The notes under the pieces were generated by a model. It searched no databases. It was not told the origin of the DNA and was given only the letters and a program-made list of their open reading frames with translations. Positions 17,604 to 24,899 of a DNA stretch of 32,609 bases are shown here, piece by piece. The stretch spans positions 1 to 32,609 of the forward strand of contig JAIXTA010000132.1 in NCBI GenBank assembly GCA_027484405.1, given 5' to 3'. How positions within the stretch are numbered: the first letter of the stretch is position 1; each line of letters starts with the position of its first letter. The stretch is from Burkholderiales bacterium. Lineage in GTDB: Bacteria > Pseudomonadota > Gammaproteobacteria > Burkholderiales > Burkholderiaceae_C. Made by a program: the position numbers and the translations under genes.

Positions 17604-17715
17604 TGGCCGAAAATGCATCATTCGAGCCAATAAGTCAGTGCCTGCTACTGCATGCGCCGCGTGATCCATGAGGGTTTTGGCTCAATGCTGCATCAGACAT
17701 AAAGTGGCCGAAAAT
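17604..17715 (+). repeat. Intergenic element with paired TGGCCGAAAAT motifs and an internal stem-loop
   Basis: TGGCCGAAAAT occurs twice in direct orientation (17604-17614 and 17705-17715), 101 bases apart. Between them, a 17-base arm at 17614-17630 and a 16-base arm at 17677-17692 (TTGGCTCAATGCTGCA) are reverse complements except for one mismatch and one bulge. The element fills the 206-base gap between rsmI and the convergent Ala/Pro-rich gene, whose TAG stop begins at the next base. A distant relative may lie at 21994-22092. Confidence 0.6.
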
Positions 17716-18840
17716 CTACCGTACCGGCGCTGTCTGCGCCAGCTTTCGCAAGTCCTCCGGCAGCGGCCAGGCGGGGTACGCGGCCTGCAGCCGACTCAGT
17801 TCGGCCCGTGCGGCCTCGGTTTGGCCCGCGCGCAGCAGCGTGCGGATGGCCTCGGCCCAGCGGTCCGGGCTGCGGCGTGCCGCGTCGCTCACGCCCCCTT
17901 GCGTGGGGCCGGCCGCATTGGCGGCATCTGCCGTCTGCGCGCGCGGCTTGGCCAACAGTGCGGCCGCAGGCGCCGTGTCTGCGCGGGCCGGGTCGGGCGC
18001 AGGGACCGACTTGCTGCGCATGCTGCCTGCGGACTCTGCTGACGCAGGCGATGCAGCCGGCGGCGGCGCCGCGGCCACGACGGCGGCCTGCGGCGCTGGC
18101 TGAGGAACAGCCGCGGGCGGCGCGCTGCGCGTCGCAGCGTCCGCACGGTCCTGCATGGCGGCCGCGGTCGGGGCCGGGGGCGCCTGCGGTAGCACGATCG
18201 GCGGCGCAGGCTCGGCCGCGATCCTGGCGCTGCGCTGCGGCGGGGCAGCGGCCCCATCCGGGTTGGGTCGGGTGGCGAGCGCGCTGGGTGCTGCCGCGAG
18301 CGGCGCGGGCAGCGTGTCTGCCGCAGCCGGGCGCTCCGTTGCTGCAGTTGCTGCAGCCGCAGCCTCGGTCACGGCGGCAGTACCGGCGGCGGATTGCGCC
18401 GCGTCTGCGGTGCGCTCTGCGGCGGGCGCCGGGGGGACAGCAGGAGCCGAGGAGGCGGTCGGCACGTTCAGATCGCCGGCAGCATGCTTGGAGCCCGCTT
18501 CTTCCTGTACGCGCGGCGTCACGGCCACCACCAGCACGCCCACCATCAGCGTGGCGGCCAAGGCGTTGCCCCATACCGGCAGCTTGGGCCAGCGCAGCCA
18601 GCGCACGGTGGCCGACGCCGCGGGCTGGCGGGGCGCTCCCAGCTGCTGGGCCGGCGCTACCTCGCGCAGCTGCCGCGCGGCCACGGCCAGCACGGTGCGG
18701 CGCACCCGCGGGTCGGGCTGGGGTTCGGCATGCGTGTCGGCGGGCTCGTCGACGGGCTGGTCGGTCAGCGCCGCGTTGGCCTGCCGGTAGAGCGCCAGCA
18801 CGCGGTCTGCGTCGTCGTCGAACAGTGGCGTGCGGCTCAT
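17716..18840 (-). CDS. Ala/Pro-rich single-pass membrane protein, candidate anti-sigma factor
   Basis: A 374-residue protein of unknown family. The first ~85 residues are cytosolic and open with [21 protein letters not shown] single membrane helix at about 92-108 (NALAATLMVGVLVVAVTP) is followed by about 210 residues of Ala/Pro-rich, low-complexity sequence and then a compact helical end (DRWAEAIRTLLRAGQTEAARAELSRLQAAYPAWPLPEDL). Its ATG overlaps the sigma-factor stop (ATGA), and topology and coupling match membrane anti-sigma factors, with the cytosolic part holding the sigma factor and the periplasmic part sensing. No zinc-binding HxxxCxxC is visible, so the anti-sigma role is inferred from context only. 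Confidence 0.7.
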   Translation of the reverse strand: MSRTPLFDDDADRVLALYRQANAALTDQPVDEPADTHAEPQPDPRVRRTVLAVAARQLREVAPAQQLGAPRQPAASATVRWLRWPKLPVWGNALAATLMVGVLVVAVTPRVQEEAGSKHAAGDLNVPTASSAPAVPPAPAAERTADAAQSAAGTAAVTEAAAAATAATERPAAADTLPAPLAAAPSALATRPNPDGAAAPPQRSARIAAEPAPPIVLPQAPPAPTAAAMQDRADAATRSAPPAAVPQPAPQAAVVAAAPPPAASPASAESAGSMRSKSVPAPDPARADTAPAAALLAKPRAQTADAANAAGPTQGGVSDAARRSPDRWAEAIRTLLRAGQTEAARAELSRLQAAYPAWPLPEDLRKLAQTAPVR

Positions 18841-19595
18841 GCGGCACCTCCTTCAGCCAGGCGACCCGCCGCGCCAAAGCCGTGCTGCTTCATCGTGTCC
18901 TTGAGCCGGTTCATGGCGTAGCGCAGGCGGCTCTTGGCGGTCTCGAAGCCCACGCCGGTGTGCCGGGCAATGTCGTCCACGCTCAGGCCGCCCTCCGCAT
19001 GCAGCAGGAAGGCCTCGCGCTGCGCGGGCGGCAGCGCCTCCACGGCATCGAGAAAGGCGCGGGCCTGCTGACGCGACAGGGCCTGGGCCTCGGGTTGGCC
19101 GGCCGTATCGGCCTTGAGCTGGTCGGCCAGGGCCAGGCCTTCGTCGTCGTCGCCGGTGTCGTCAAAGGACACGTCGGGCCGCCGGGCACGGAAGTGATCG
19201 AGCACGCGGTTGCGCGCGATCGTCAGCAGCCAGGTGGTGAAGGCGGCGTTGGCCTGCGGGGTGTAGGTCTGCGCGGCGCGCACCACGGCCAGCCAGGTGT
19301 CCTGCAGCAGATCGTCGGCCACGGCCGCATCCTGTACCTGGCGCAGGATGAAGCGGTACACGGTGCGCTCGTGGCGGTCGTAGAGCCGGGCAAAGGCCTC
19401 GGCGTCGCCGCCCACATAGGCGGCAATCAGTTCGGCGTCGCTGCCCTGGTGTGCGCCCAAGGGCTCGCCAAGGGCAGGGTTCGGCGCGGGGGAAGCATCG
19501 GAGCGCTGGGCAAGCGCCAGCCGCGGCCGTGCCCGACTGGCGGGTGCGTGGCTGATGGGGTCGCCGATGGATTCGTCGATGGGCCCGGAGCTCAT
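18837..19595 (-). CDS. ECF-like sigma-70 family RNA polymerase sigma factor
   Basis: A 252-residue alternative sigma factor with regions 2 and 4 only. Region 2 (about 52-125) reads [31 protein letters not shown], then [14 protein letters not shown] and [22 protein letters not shown]. Region 4 (about 185-235) reads [30 protein letters not shown] and [18 protein letters not shown]. An acidic linker (DDTGDDDEG) joins them. About 50 low-complexity residues precede region 2; the ATG at 19595 was picked over one at 19604, as neither has a clear ribosome site. It is coupled by ATGA to the membrane protein downstream, which suggests a sigma/anti-sigma pair. The regulon and the inducing signal are not readable. 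Confidence 0.9.
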   Translation of the reverse strand: MSSGPIDESIGDPISHAPASRARPRLALAQRSDASPAPNPALGEPLGAHQGSDAELIAAYVGGDAEAFARLYDRHERTVYRFILRQVQDAAVADDLLQDTWLAVVRAAQTYTPQANAAFTTWLLTIARNRVLDHFRARRPDVSFDDTGDDDEGLALADQLKADTAGQPEAQALSRQQARAFLDAVEALPPAQREAFLLHAEGGLSVDDIARHTGVGFETAKSRLRYAMNRLKDTMKQHGFGAAGRLAEGGAA

Positions 19596-19699
19596 GGGCG
19601 CCATTATGCGGTGGCTGGATGCTGCGTTCACCTGCATTGAACGGCGCCGGATGCGCTTCGGGGTCAAGTCCCGCCGCGCCGGCGCGCTACGCTTGCCGG

Positions 19700-20065
19700 A
19701 TGCGCATCGCCCTGATTGCCCACGACAAGAAAAAGGACGCCATGGTGGCCCTGGCGCGGGAGTTCGCTGCCGGCCTGGCGCAGCACACGCTCATGGCCAC
19801 CGGCACCACCGGCGGCCGCCTGCAGCGCGAGGCCGGGCTGACCGTGGAGTGCCTGCTCTCCGGCCCGCTGGGTGGCGATCTGCAGATCGGCGCGCGCCTG
19901 GCCGTGGGCGAGGTGGATGCCGTGATCTTCCTGCGCGACCCCATGACCCCGCAGCCGCACGAGCCGGACATCAATGCCCTGGTGCGGGCCTGCGACGTGC
20001 ATGACGTGCCCTGCGCCACCAACCCGGCGGCGGCGCGGCTGCTGCTCGGCGCGCTGCTGGCATGA
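19700..20065 (+). CDS. mgsA: Methylglyoxal synthase
   Basis: MgsA converts dihydroxyacetone phosphate to methylglyoxal and phosphate, a bypass of lower glycolysis under phosphate limitation or sugar-phosphate stress. The 121-residue protein starts directly in the fold with [13 protein letters not shown] and has the signature [12 protein letters not shown]. It also has the catalytic region [13 protein letters not shown], where D60 matches the catalytic Asp71 of E. coli MgsA, and PHEPDIN, where H87 and D90 match His98 and Asp101. It is shorter than the E. coli enzyme (152) because both ends are trimmed. The ATG at 19700 is the only start that fits the fold. The downstream membrane protein overlaps its stop (ATGA). 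Confidence 0.93.
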   Translation: MRIALIAHDKKKDAMVALAREFAAGLAQHTLMATGTTGGRLQREAGLTVECLLSGPLGGDLQIGARLAVGEVDAVIFLRDPMTPQPHEPDINALVRACDVHDVPCATNPAAARLLLGALLA

Positions 20066-20481
20066 ACATGCCAGCGATGCCGGGGTCGGCGTGGTTGGCG
20101 GGCTGGCCGCCCAATGCACGACGCGCCCTGATCTGGGCGCTGGTCTTCATTGCTGCCGGCGTGCTGGTCGGTCTCATCATTCCCATGCGGCCGCTGAGCG
20201 TGCGCGAGCAGGGTGCGACTGATCTGCTCATTGGCATCCTGACTTCGATCATGGTCTATACGTGGTGCCGCGCTGAGGCGGCGGAGCGACGTGTGATACC
20301 CAGCGGCAGATTTGCACTGTGGGCGGCCGTCCTCCCGCCGGTGTTTTTCCCTGTCTATCTGTACAGAACGCGGACTGCCGGAGCAGCAACACGGACGCTG
20401 ATGGGGTCAGTGCTGTACTACATCGCCATCAACCTGCTGAATGCCGCCGCGATGACCGCCGTCATTGAATTGCGAACCTGA
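20062..20481 (+). CDS. Small membrane protein of unknown function
   Basis: No family recognised. The 139-residue product has three to four hydrophobic segments (about 23-43, 50-67, 83-101 and 112-134). It has a basic patch between the second and third ([15 protein letters not shown]) and a short [11 protein letters not shown] loop. The ATG overlaps the mgsA stop in ATGA and the next gene begins 17 bases after its stop, so it is probably cotranscribed with mgsA and the binding-protein gene. Translational coupling to mgsA is the best evidence that it is a real gene. Confidence 0.7.
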   Translation: MNMPAMPGSAWLAGWPPNARRALIWALVFIAAGVLVGLIIPMRPLSVREQGATDLLIGILTSIMVYTWCRAEAAERRVIPSGRFALWAAVLPPVFFPVYLYRTRTAGAATRTLMGSVLYYIAINLLNAAAMTAVIELRT

Positions 20482-20498
20482 ATGAGAGGCATGTCCCG

Positions 20499-21512
20499 AT
20501 GAACTTCCGCAACATCCTTCTAGCGGCGCTTGTGCTGAGCATTGGAGGCGCCGCGAGTGCGCAGGAACGCGTGCGCTTTGCCACCAACTGGAAGGCGCAG
20601 GCCGCGCATGGCGGCTTCTACCAGGCCGTGGCCGATGGCACCTACAAGCGCCTGGGCCTGGACGTGGAGATCCTGCAGGGTGGTCCGCAGGTGAACAACC
20701 GCCCGCTGCTGCCGGCCGGGCGCATTGAATTCCTGATGACCGGCAACCTGCTGCACAGCTTCGACAACGTGAAGAACAAGGTGCCCACCGTGGTCGTGGC
20801 CGCCACTTTCCAGAAGGACCCGCAGGCCATCTTTGCGCATCCGAATGCGGGCTACGCCAGCTTCAAGGACCTCACGCGTGCGCCGGTGGCCTTCATTGCC
20901 AAGGATGCGCAGTTCAGCTTCTGGCAGTGGATGAAGGCCGAGCACGGCTTCCGCGACGAAGCCCTGCGACCCTACACCTTCAACCTCGGCCCCTTCCTGG
21001 CCAACAAGCAGAGCATCCAGCAGGGCTACAGCATTGAGGAGCCGCTGGCGGTGAAGAAGCAGGCGGGCTTCGATCCGCTCGTCTTCCTGCTCGCCGACCA
21101 GGGTTACAACACCTACAGCACCACGATCGAGACTCGCGCCGAGCTCGTGCAGCAGAACCCGGAGCTGGTACGCAAGTTCGTCGAAGGGTCCATCATCGGT
21201 TGGAACAACTACCTCTACGGCGATCGGAAGGCAGCCCACGCGCTCATCAGAAGGGCCAACCCGGATGCCACCGACGAGCAGCTTGAAGGCAGCGTGGCGC
21301 TGATGAAAAAGTATGGCGTGGTCGATTCAGGTGATTCGCTGACACGCGGCATCGGCGCCATCGATGAGAAGCGCATTGCCGACTTCTACGCCAAGATGGT
21401 CAAGGCCGGGCTCTACAAGGCCGGCGAGGTGGACCTGAGCCGTGTGGCCACCACGCAGTTCGTGAATAAGGGCGTGGGGCTGGATGTGAAGAAGCGACTC
21501 GGGGGCAAGTGA
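20499..21512 (+). CDS. NMT1/THI5-type ABC transporter substrate-binding protein
   Basis: A secreted solute-binding protein of 337 residues in the NMT1/THI5-like family (SsuA-related), whose members bind thiamine precursors, riboflavin, taurine or nitrate. The signal peptide (1 to about 21) ends ASA-QE. The mature protein starts VRFATNWKAQAAHGGFYQAVADGTY with the family-typical early GGFYQA, then GLDVEILQGGPQVNNRPLL, FLMTGNLL and QGYSIEEPLAVKKQ. The GGPQ.N and EEP patterns resemble riboflavin- and pyrimidine-type receptors, but the ligand cannot be named. No ATPase or permease gene is adjacent, so it must work with a transporter encoded elsewhere or have another role. A GAGAGG at 20484-20489 precedes the ATG. 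Confidence 0.88.
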   Translation: MNFRNILLAALVLSIGGAASAQERVRFATNWKAQAAHGGFYQAVADGTYKRLGLDVEILQGGPQVNNRPLLPAGRIEFLMTGNLLHSFDNVKNKVPTVVVAATFQKDPQAIFAHPNAGYASFKDLTRAPVAFIAKDAQFSFWQWMKAEHGFRDEALRPYTFNLGPFLANKQSIQQGYSIEEPLAVKKQAGFDPLVFLLADQGYNTYSTTIETRAELVQQNPELVRKFVEGSIIGWNNYLYGDRKAAHALIRRANPDATDEQLEGSVALMKKYGVVDSGDSLTRGIGAIDEKRIADFYAKMVKAGLYKAGEVDLSRVATTQFVNKGVGLDVKKRLGGK

Positions 21513-21513
21513 G

Positions 21514-21987
21514 TTGGCAGACACCCTGATCTACCGGGTCAGCCCCTGGAAGGCGCTGTTGGTGCTGCTGGGCTCGCTGGCGTTTGTGAGCCTGGGCTGG
21601 TGGATGCGCCACGAGCACCCCTGGGTGGGCTGGGCAGGCATCCTGTTCTTCGGTTTCTGCGGTCTGGCGGGGCTGTGGATGCTGTTCGCACCCAGGTCGG
21701 TCTATCTCCAGCTGGATGCGCAGGGCCTGCTGATCGCGTCACCCTTTCGCCGGCAGCACATTCCCTGGGGCGAGATCGCCGATTTCGAGATCGTGTCGAT
21801 CAAGGGCAGCCGGATGATCGCGATCCATTACCTCAGCGCGCCCACGGCCGGCCGGCAGTTCTCGGCCGCCGTCAGCGGCATTGAAGGCGCCATTCCCAAC
21901 AGCTACGCCGCCCGCCTCGATGACATCCTGCAGAGCCTGCAGACCTATCTGCACCGCTACCGCGGCGCAAACACGCTGACCGAATAA
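21514..21987 (+). CDS. Membrane-anchored protein with a PH-like soluble domain
   Basis: A 157-residue protein with two adjacent membrane helices (about 12-30 and 37-58) followed by a cytosolic beta-rich domain. That domain (SVYLQLDAQGLLIASPFRRQHIPWGEIADFEIVSIKGSRMIAIHYL) has the W-x-E-I pattern seen in PH-like STM3941-type proteins, and a helix (AARLDDILQSLQTYLHRY) closes it. Function unknown. The start is a TTG at 21514, one base after the stop of the binding-protein gene and behind a GGGGG stretch. An ATG start is not available at the N-terminus. It is probably the last gene of the mgsA transcript. A protein with the same architecture is encoded at 23618-24118. Confidence 0.7.
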   Translation: MADTLIYRVSPWKALLVLLGSLAFVSLGWWMRHEHPWVGWAGILFFGFCGLAGLWMLFAPRSVYLQLDAQGLLIASPFRRQHIPWGEIADFEIVSIKGSRMIAIHYLSAPTAGRQFSAAVSGIEGAIPNSYAARLDDILQSLQTYLHRYRGANTLTE

Positions 21988-21993
21988 AGTGTG

Positions 21994-22092
21994 TTTTCGG
22001 CCAGAATATGACAGTCACGCAACTGGCCGGAAAGATCCACCAGACAAGCGATACTTCGGCGGTGTGCAGAAAGAATCAGACGATTTCGGCCA
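21994..22092 (-). repeat. Intergenic element with paired TGGCCGAAA motifs and a CGCTTGTCTGGTG core
   Basis: On the minus strand TGGCCGAAA occurs at 22084-22092 and TGGCCGAAAA at 21994-22003, 89 bases apart. Between them CGCTTGTCTGGTG (22038-22050) matches exactly 13 bases of the repeats at 29794-29807 and 29890-29903. TTTTCGGCCAG (21994-22004) can pair imperfectly with CTGGCCGGAAA (22023-22033). It occupies the 131-base gap between two convergent genes. Confidence 0.6.
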
Positions 22093-22118
22093 AAAAATGT
22101 GGGTACTGCACAGGCCTG

Positions 22119-22595
22119 CTAGTGCTTGTGGGCGGGCGCAGTTCGACGCGCCCCGAAGGCTTCCACCACAAAGTCCACCTTCACCTCGCCGGCCTTCTCG
22201 AACACCAGCGTGGCTGGAATCTTCGTGCCGGCCTTCAGCGGCGCCTTCAGGTCGATGAACATGACGTGGAAGCTGCCCGGCTTGAGCTCGGTGCTGCCGC
22301 CCGCAGGCACAGGAATCTTCGGCACGGCGCGCATGCGGGCCACGCCACCTTCCATGAGGTGCGTGTGCAGCTCCACGGTCTTGGAGACGTCGGCCTTGAT
22401 GGCCACGAGCGCATCGTCGGTCTTGCCGCTGTTCTTGAGCACCATGAAGCCGCCACCGACGGCTGCGGTGGGCGGCGTCTCGCGCGACCAGGCGTCGCTG
22501 ACCTCGATGGCGCCGAGCTTGGCGCTCTGGGCATGGGCCGTGGCGGTGAAGGTGAGTGCAGCCAGTGCGAGCAAAGCGCGAGACGAGAGAGTCAT
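22119..22595 (-). CDS. PCu(A)C periplasmic copper chaperone
   Basis: A 158-residue exported Cu(I) chaperone that helps deliver copper to the CuA or CuB sites of cytochrome c oxidase. The signal peptide (1-22) ends AHA-QS. The family metal site H-x10-M-x21-H-x-M is matched exactly by H77, M88, H110 and M112, with H79 and M81 close by. Other landmarks are VSDAWSRETPP and GGFMVLKN. A His-containing tail (APAHKH) could also bind metal. It stands alone on the minus strand, and no Sco or cytochrome oxidase gene lies in the window. The ATG at 22595 gives a typical signal sequence. Confidence 0.93.
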   Translation of the reverse strand: MTLSSRALLALAALTFTATAHAQSAKLGAIEVSDAWSRETPPTAAVGGGFMVLKNSGKTDDALVAIKADVSKTVELHTHLMEGGVARMRAVPKIPVPAGGSTELKPGSFHVMFIDLKAPLKAGTKIPATLVFEKAGEVKVDFVVEAFGARRTAPAHKH

Positions 22596-22657
22596 GAGCC
22601 GTCCTTGTGGGAATCTGTTTGGCCTGCGCCGTCTGGCGCAGCGAGCAGCCTGAAATT

Positions 22658-23593
22658 CTAGGCGGCCAGCAGCAGGGTCGGGCTGGCCGAGTCTGCGTCA
22701 GTGCGGCGCACGAGCTGGCCACGCTCGACGAGCTCATGGACCACGTCGCGCAGCAGGCCTTCGGTGTCGCCACCGGCCCAGCGCTGTGCCACGACCCGGT
22801 AGAAGTGCGCGGGCGCGAGCAGCTGCACCAGCGCGTCCTCGGTCATGCGCTGATCGGCCATCATGCGGTACATGAGCAGCGCCTTCACGGCATAGCGGGC
22901 GTGCTTGCTGGGCGCGCGGGCAAAGCCCTCAAGCCGCACGCGGGCCCGGGCAATTGCGGCCGGTGCGTCATGGAACAGCCCGCCATGGCCGGGCAGCACG
23001 CACTCGATGTCCAGGGTCTCGATCACATCCAGCGTGCCGGCCACCTCGTCAAAGGCCTGCTCGCCTTCCAGCTCCGGAAATACCACGCCGAAGCCGTTCT
23101 CCCAGAGGGCATCGGCCGAGATCAGCAGCTTGTGCTCGCGCTGATACAGCACCACCGAGTGCGGGTCATGGCCGGGTGCGGCGAGCACCTCCCAGTGCAG
23201 CGGGCCAAGCGCAATGCGCTCGCCCGGCACGAGCACGTCGTGCACCGCAAAGCGCGGGCAGTCCTGCGCCGTGGCCCGGTAGGAGAGTGCGGCCTCGTCC
23301 CAGTTGCGCGCGGCCTGCGCCTCGCCCGGCGGCACGGCCACCCGCACCTGCGGCCAGGCCGCCAGCAGCGCGGCATTGCCGCCGCAGTGGTCCGAGTGCA
23401 GATGCGTGTTGAGGATGCGTGCCAGCGGCCCGGCAGACAGGCTGTCCAGCGCGCCCTGCACCAGCAGCACGGTCTGCGCGGCGTGGGTGCAGTAGCCGGT
23501 GTCGATGATGGCCGGCGACTCGCCACCGAACACCACGTTGTTGGCCGACAGCCAGCCGCGTTCGATGAAGCGCAGATGATCGGGCAGGGCCAT
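22658..23593 (-). CDS. MBL-fold metallo-hydrolase
   Basis: A 311-residue metallo-beta-lactamase-fold hydrolase with a binuclear metal centre. The core motif THLHSDHCGG supplies H64, H66, D68 and H69. APGHDPHSVVLY gives the third histidine, LLISADALWENGFG the bridging aspartate, and VLPGHGG the last histidine. The C-terminal ~90 residues are helical (KHARYAVKALLMYRMM, EGLLRDVVHELVERGQLVRR) and resemble a winged-helix-like extension seen in LACTB2-like members. Substrate unknown. It lies 24 bases after the membrane-protein gene and appears to be the last gene of a four-gene run with the thioesterase. No signal peptide, so cytosolic. Confidence 0.9.
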   Translation of the reverse strand: MALPDHLRFIERGWLSANNVVFGGESPAIIDTGYCTHAAQTVLLVQGALDSLSAGPLARILNTHLHSDHCGGNAALLAAWPQVRVAVPPGEAQAARNWDEAALSYRATAQDCPRFAVHDVLVPGERIALGPLHWEVLAAPGHDPHSVVLYQREHKLLISADALWENGFGVVFPELEGEQAFDEVAGTLDVIETLDIECVLPGHGGLFHDAPAAIARARVRLEGFARAPSKHARYAVKALLMYRMMADQRMTEDALVQLLAPAHFYRVVAQRWAGGDTEGLLRDVVHELVERGQLVRRTDADSASPTLLLAA

Positions 23594-23617
23594 GGTGTCC
23601 GGGAGGAAGGGCGTGGA

Positions 23618-24118
23618 TCAAAGCCCCATCTGGCGCCGCAGATCCTGATTGATCGCAACGTCGATGTGCGCAAAGGCGGCCGACACTTCGCGGCTGCCGG
23701 AATAGAACACGATCCACTTGCCGTCGCGCGTGCGCACGGCCAGGCGCGTGACCATGAGCCAGGGCGCGTAGGGCACGCCGATGAAGCGGGCCTTGAGGAT
23801 GTCGTCGATCGCGGTGTGCTTGTCCCACATCCAGGTCTGGCGCAGCTCGCCGTTGGCGATCGTGGTGCGGGATCGCATCAGACAGGCGTAGTACCAGCCC
23901 AGCAGGCCCAGAATCGCCGCCGCCAGCAACCAGTGCACCCACTTGACCTGATGCAGCAGCTCGCCGCTGGCCACGTCCCAGGCGCGGATGGCCGTGACCA
24001 GCGTGCCCAGCACCAGGGCGGTGGCTACCCAGCGCACGGCAGCCGGGTAGGCGTAGCCCGTGGCCGACAGGCCCTTGGCGGAATCGAGACTGACTTGGAC
24101 GTCCTGTTTGGCGCTCAT
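23618..24118 (-). CDS. Two-helix membrane protein with a PH-like C-terminal domain
   Basis: Family not recognised with certainty. The 166-residue protein has two membrane helices (about 26-44 and 60-81). A soluble domain of about 85 residues follows (TTIANGELRQTWMWDKHTAIDDILKARFIGVPYAPWLMVTRLAVRT), then a short helix-rich end (AFAHIDVAINQDLRRQ). The pattern of a repeated beta-strand domain after two helices suggests a bacterial PH-like protein. It lies 28 bases after the DUF1289 gene and 24 bases before the MBL gene, so it is probably part of the same operon. The ATG at 24118 is chosen because it precedes a normal N-terminus; longer readings would overlap DUF1289. Confidence 0.75.
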   Translation of the reverse strand: MSAKQDVQVSLDSAKGLSATGYAYPAAVRWVATALVLGTLVTAIRAWDVASGELLHQVKWVHWLLAAAILGLLGWYYACLMRSRTTIANGELRQTWMWDKHTAIDDILKARFIGVPYAPWLMVTRLAVRTRDGKWIVFYSGSREVSAAFAHIDVAINQDLRRQMGL

Positions 24119-24146
24119 GTGGATCGGGTTGGCAGCAGACAAGCTG

Positions 24147-24356
24147 CTATTTGAACTGATCGGCCTGGCGCTGCTCGATCTGCGCCCAGACGCGGCGTTT
24201 GTCGGCCTCCGAGGCGCTGCCCCAGGCGACGATCTCATCGATGTTGCGCAGGCAGCCGCGGCACAGGCCGGTGGCGGCGTCCATGCTGCACACATTGATG
24301 CAGGGCGAGGGCACCGGCTGTCCTTCGGGCAAGGCGCGAACCTGTTCGGGCGTCAT
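24147..24356 (-). CDS. DUF1289 family small cysteine protein
   Basis: A 69-residue protein of the DUF1289 family with the four-cysteine motif PCINVCSMDAATGLCRGC (C19, C23, C32, C35), likely to bind a metal such as zinc or an iron-sulfur cluster. Family members often occur near acyl-CoA or housekeeping genes and have no settled function. After the cysteines comes the typical IDEIVAWGSASEADKRRVWAQI helix. The ATG at 24356 shares one base with the thioesterase TGA (TGATG), showing translational coupling. A TTG one codon upstream is also possible. Confidence 0.9.
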   Translation of the reverse strand: MTPEQVRALPEGQPVPSPCINVCSMDAATGLCRGCLRNIDEIVAWGSASEADKRRVWAQIEQRQADQFK

Positions 24357-24787
24357 CAAAGGCCTGCCTTGGTCTTCTTCTCGGCGAGCTTGCCGTTGAA
24401 CCGGGCGGGGTCGATCACGAAGCGCTCGTGCGTGCCTTCGCAGATCTTGTCGTGATCGTCCCAGGCTTCGACGCGGAACTTCAGGCGCCGGCCGTCCACC
24501 TCCAGCACCTCGCCCTCGATGCGCAGGCTCATGCCCGGCGGCGTGGCGGCCGTGTGGGTGAAGTTCACCATCGTGCCCACGCTCTGCACGCGCGGCCAGT
24601 CCACGTAACGCATGATGGCCCGCGTGCAGGCCAGCTCCATGATGCCCACCATGTAGCCGGTGGCCAGTACATCCGGCATGTCCGCGCAGAAGTCGACTGT
24701 GGGATACAGGCGCGGCACGGTCATGAAGTCTTCGACGCGGAAGCGATCTTCAAACTTCAGGCCGGGTTGGAGGTCGGGAGAGATCAT
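24356..24787 (-). CDS. FlK-like hotdog-fold thioesterase
   Basis: A 143-residue single-domain hotdog protein related to fluoroacetyl-CoA thioesterase-like (FlK) enzymes, which hydrolyse short acyl-CoA thioesters. The pattern VLATGYMVGIMELACTRAIM (active-site Glu in the helix) followed by SVGTMVNFTHTAATPPGMSLRIEGEV and LKFRVEAWDDHDKICEGTHERF matches this group. It may clear stalled acyl-CoA in the neighbouring leucine pathway, an inference from position only. It is the first gene of a run with DUF1289, a membrane protein and an MBL hydrolase. Its start codon lies 21 bases downstream of the left inverted repeat of the GxxExxY unit, so that element sits in its promoter region. Confidence 0.85.
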   Translation of the reverse strand: MISPDLQPGLKFEDRFRVEDFMTVPRLYPTVDFCADMPDVLATGYMVGIMELACTRAIMRYVDWPRVQSVGTMVNFTHTAATPPGMSLRIEGEVLEVDGRRLKFRVEAWDDHDKICEGTHERFVIDPARFNGKLAEKKTKAGL

Positions 24788-24808
24788 GAATGCTCGAAGG
24801 AAAGTCGT

Positions 24809-24839
24809 TTAGCCACAGATGGCCACAGATGAACACAGA
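24809..24839 (+). repeat. Left 31-bp inverted repeat of the GxxExxY unit
   Basis: The sequence begins TTAGCCACAGATGG and ends CCACAGATGAACACAGA. It is an exact reverse complement of 25216-25246. Internally it holds a 10-base tandem (CCACAGATGG, CCACAGATGA, then ACACAGA). The ends of the two copies point outward symmetrically, as in a terminal inverted repeat. It lies in the upstream region of the thioesterase gene. Confidence 0.95.
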
Positions 24840-24899
24840 CCGGACATCGGCCTACATTCGGCGGCGCTTGACTTCCACACGCTGTCCAAAGTGGATCAG

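Noticed and set aside
22624-22641. Hairpin CTGCGCC-GTCT-GGCGCAG between the MBL and PCu(A)C genes as a terminator
   Set aside because: The stem is real (7 pairs) but no T-run follows on either strand, and the spacing suits a leader as well as a terminator.
24821-24839. CRISPR-like repetition of CCACAGATG
   Set aside because: Only two to three short tandem units occur, with no spacers; it is the internal structure of the inverted repeat.
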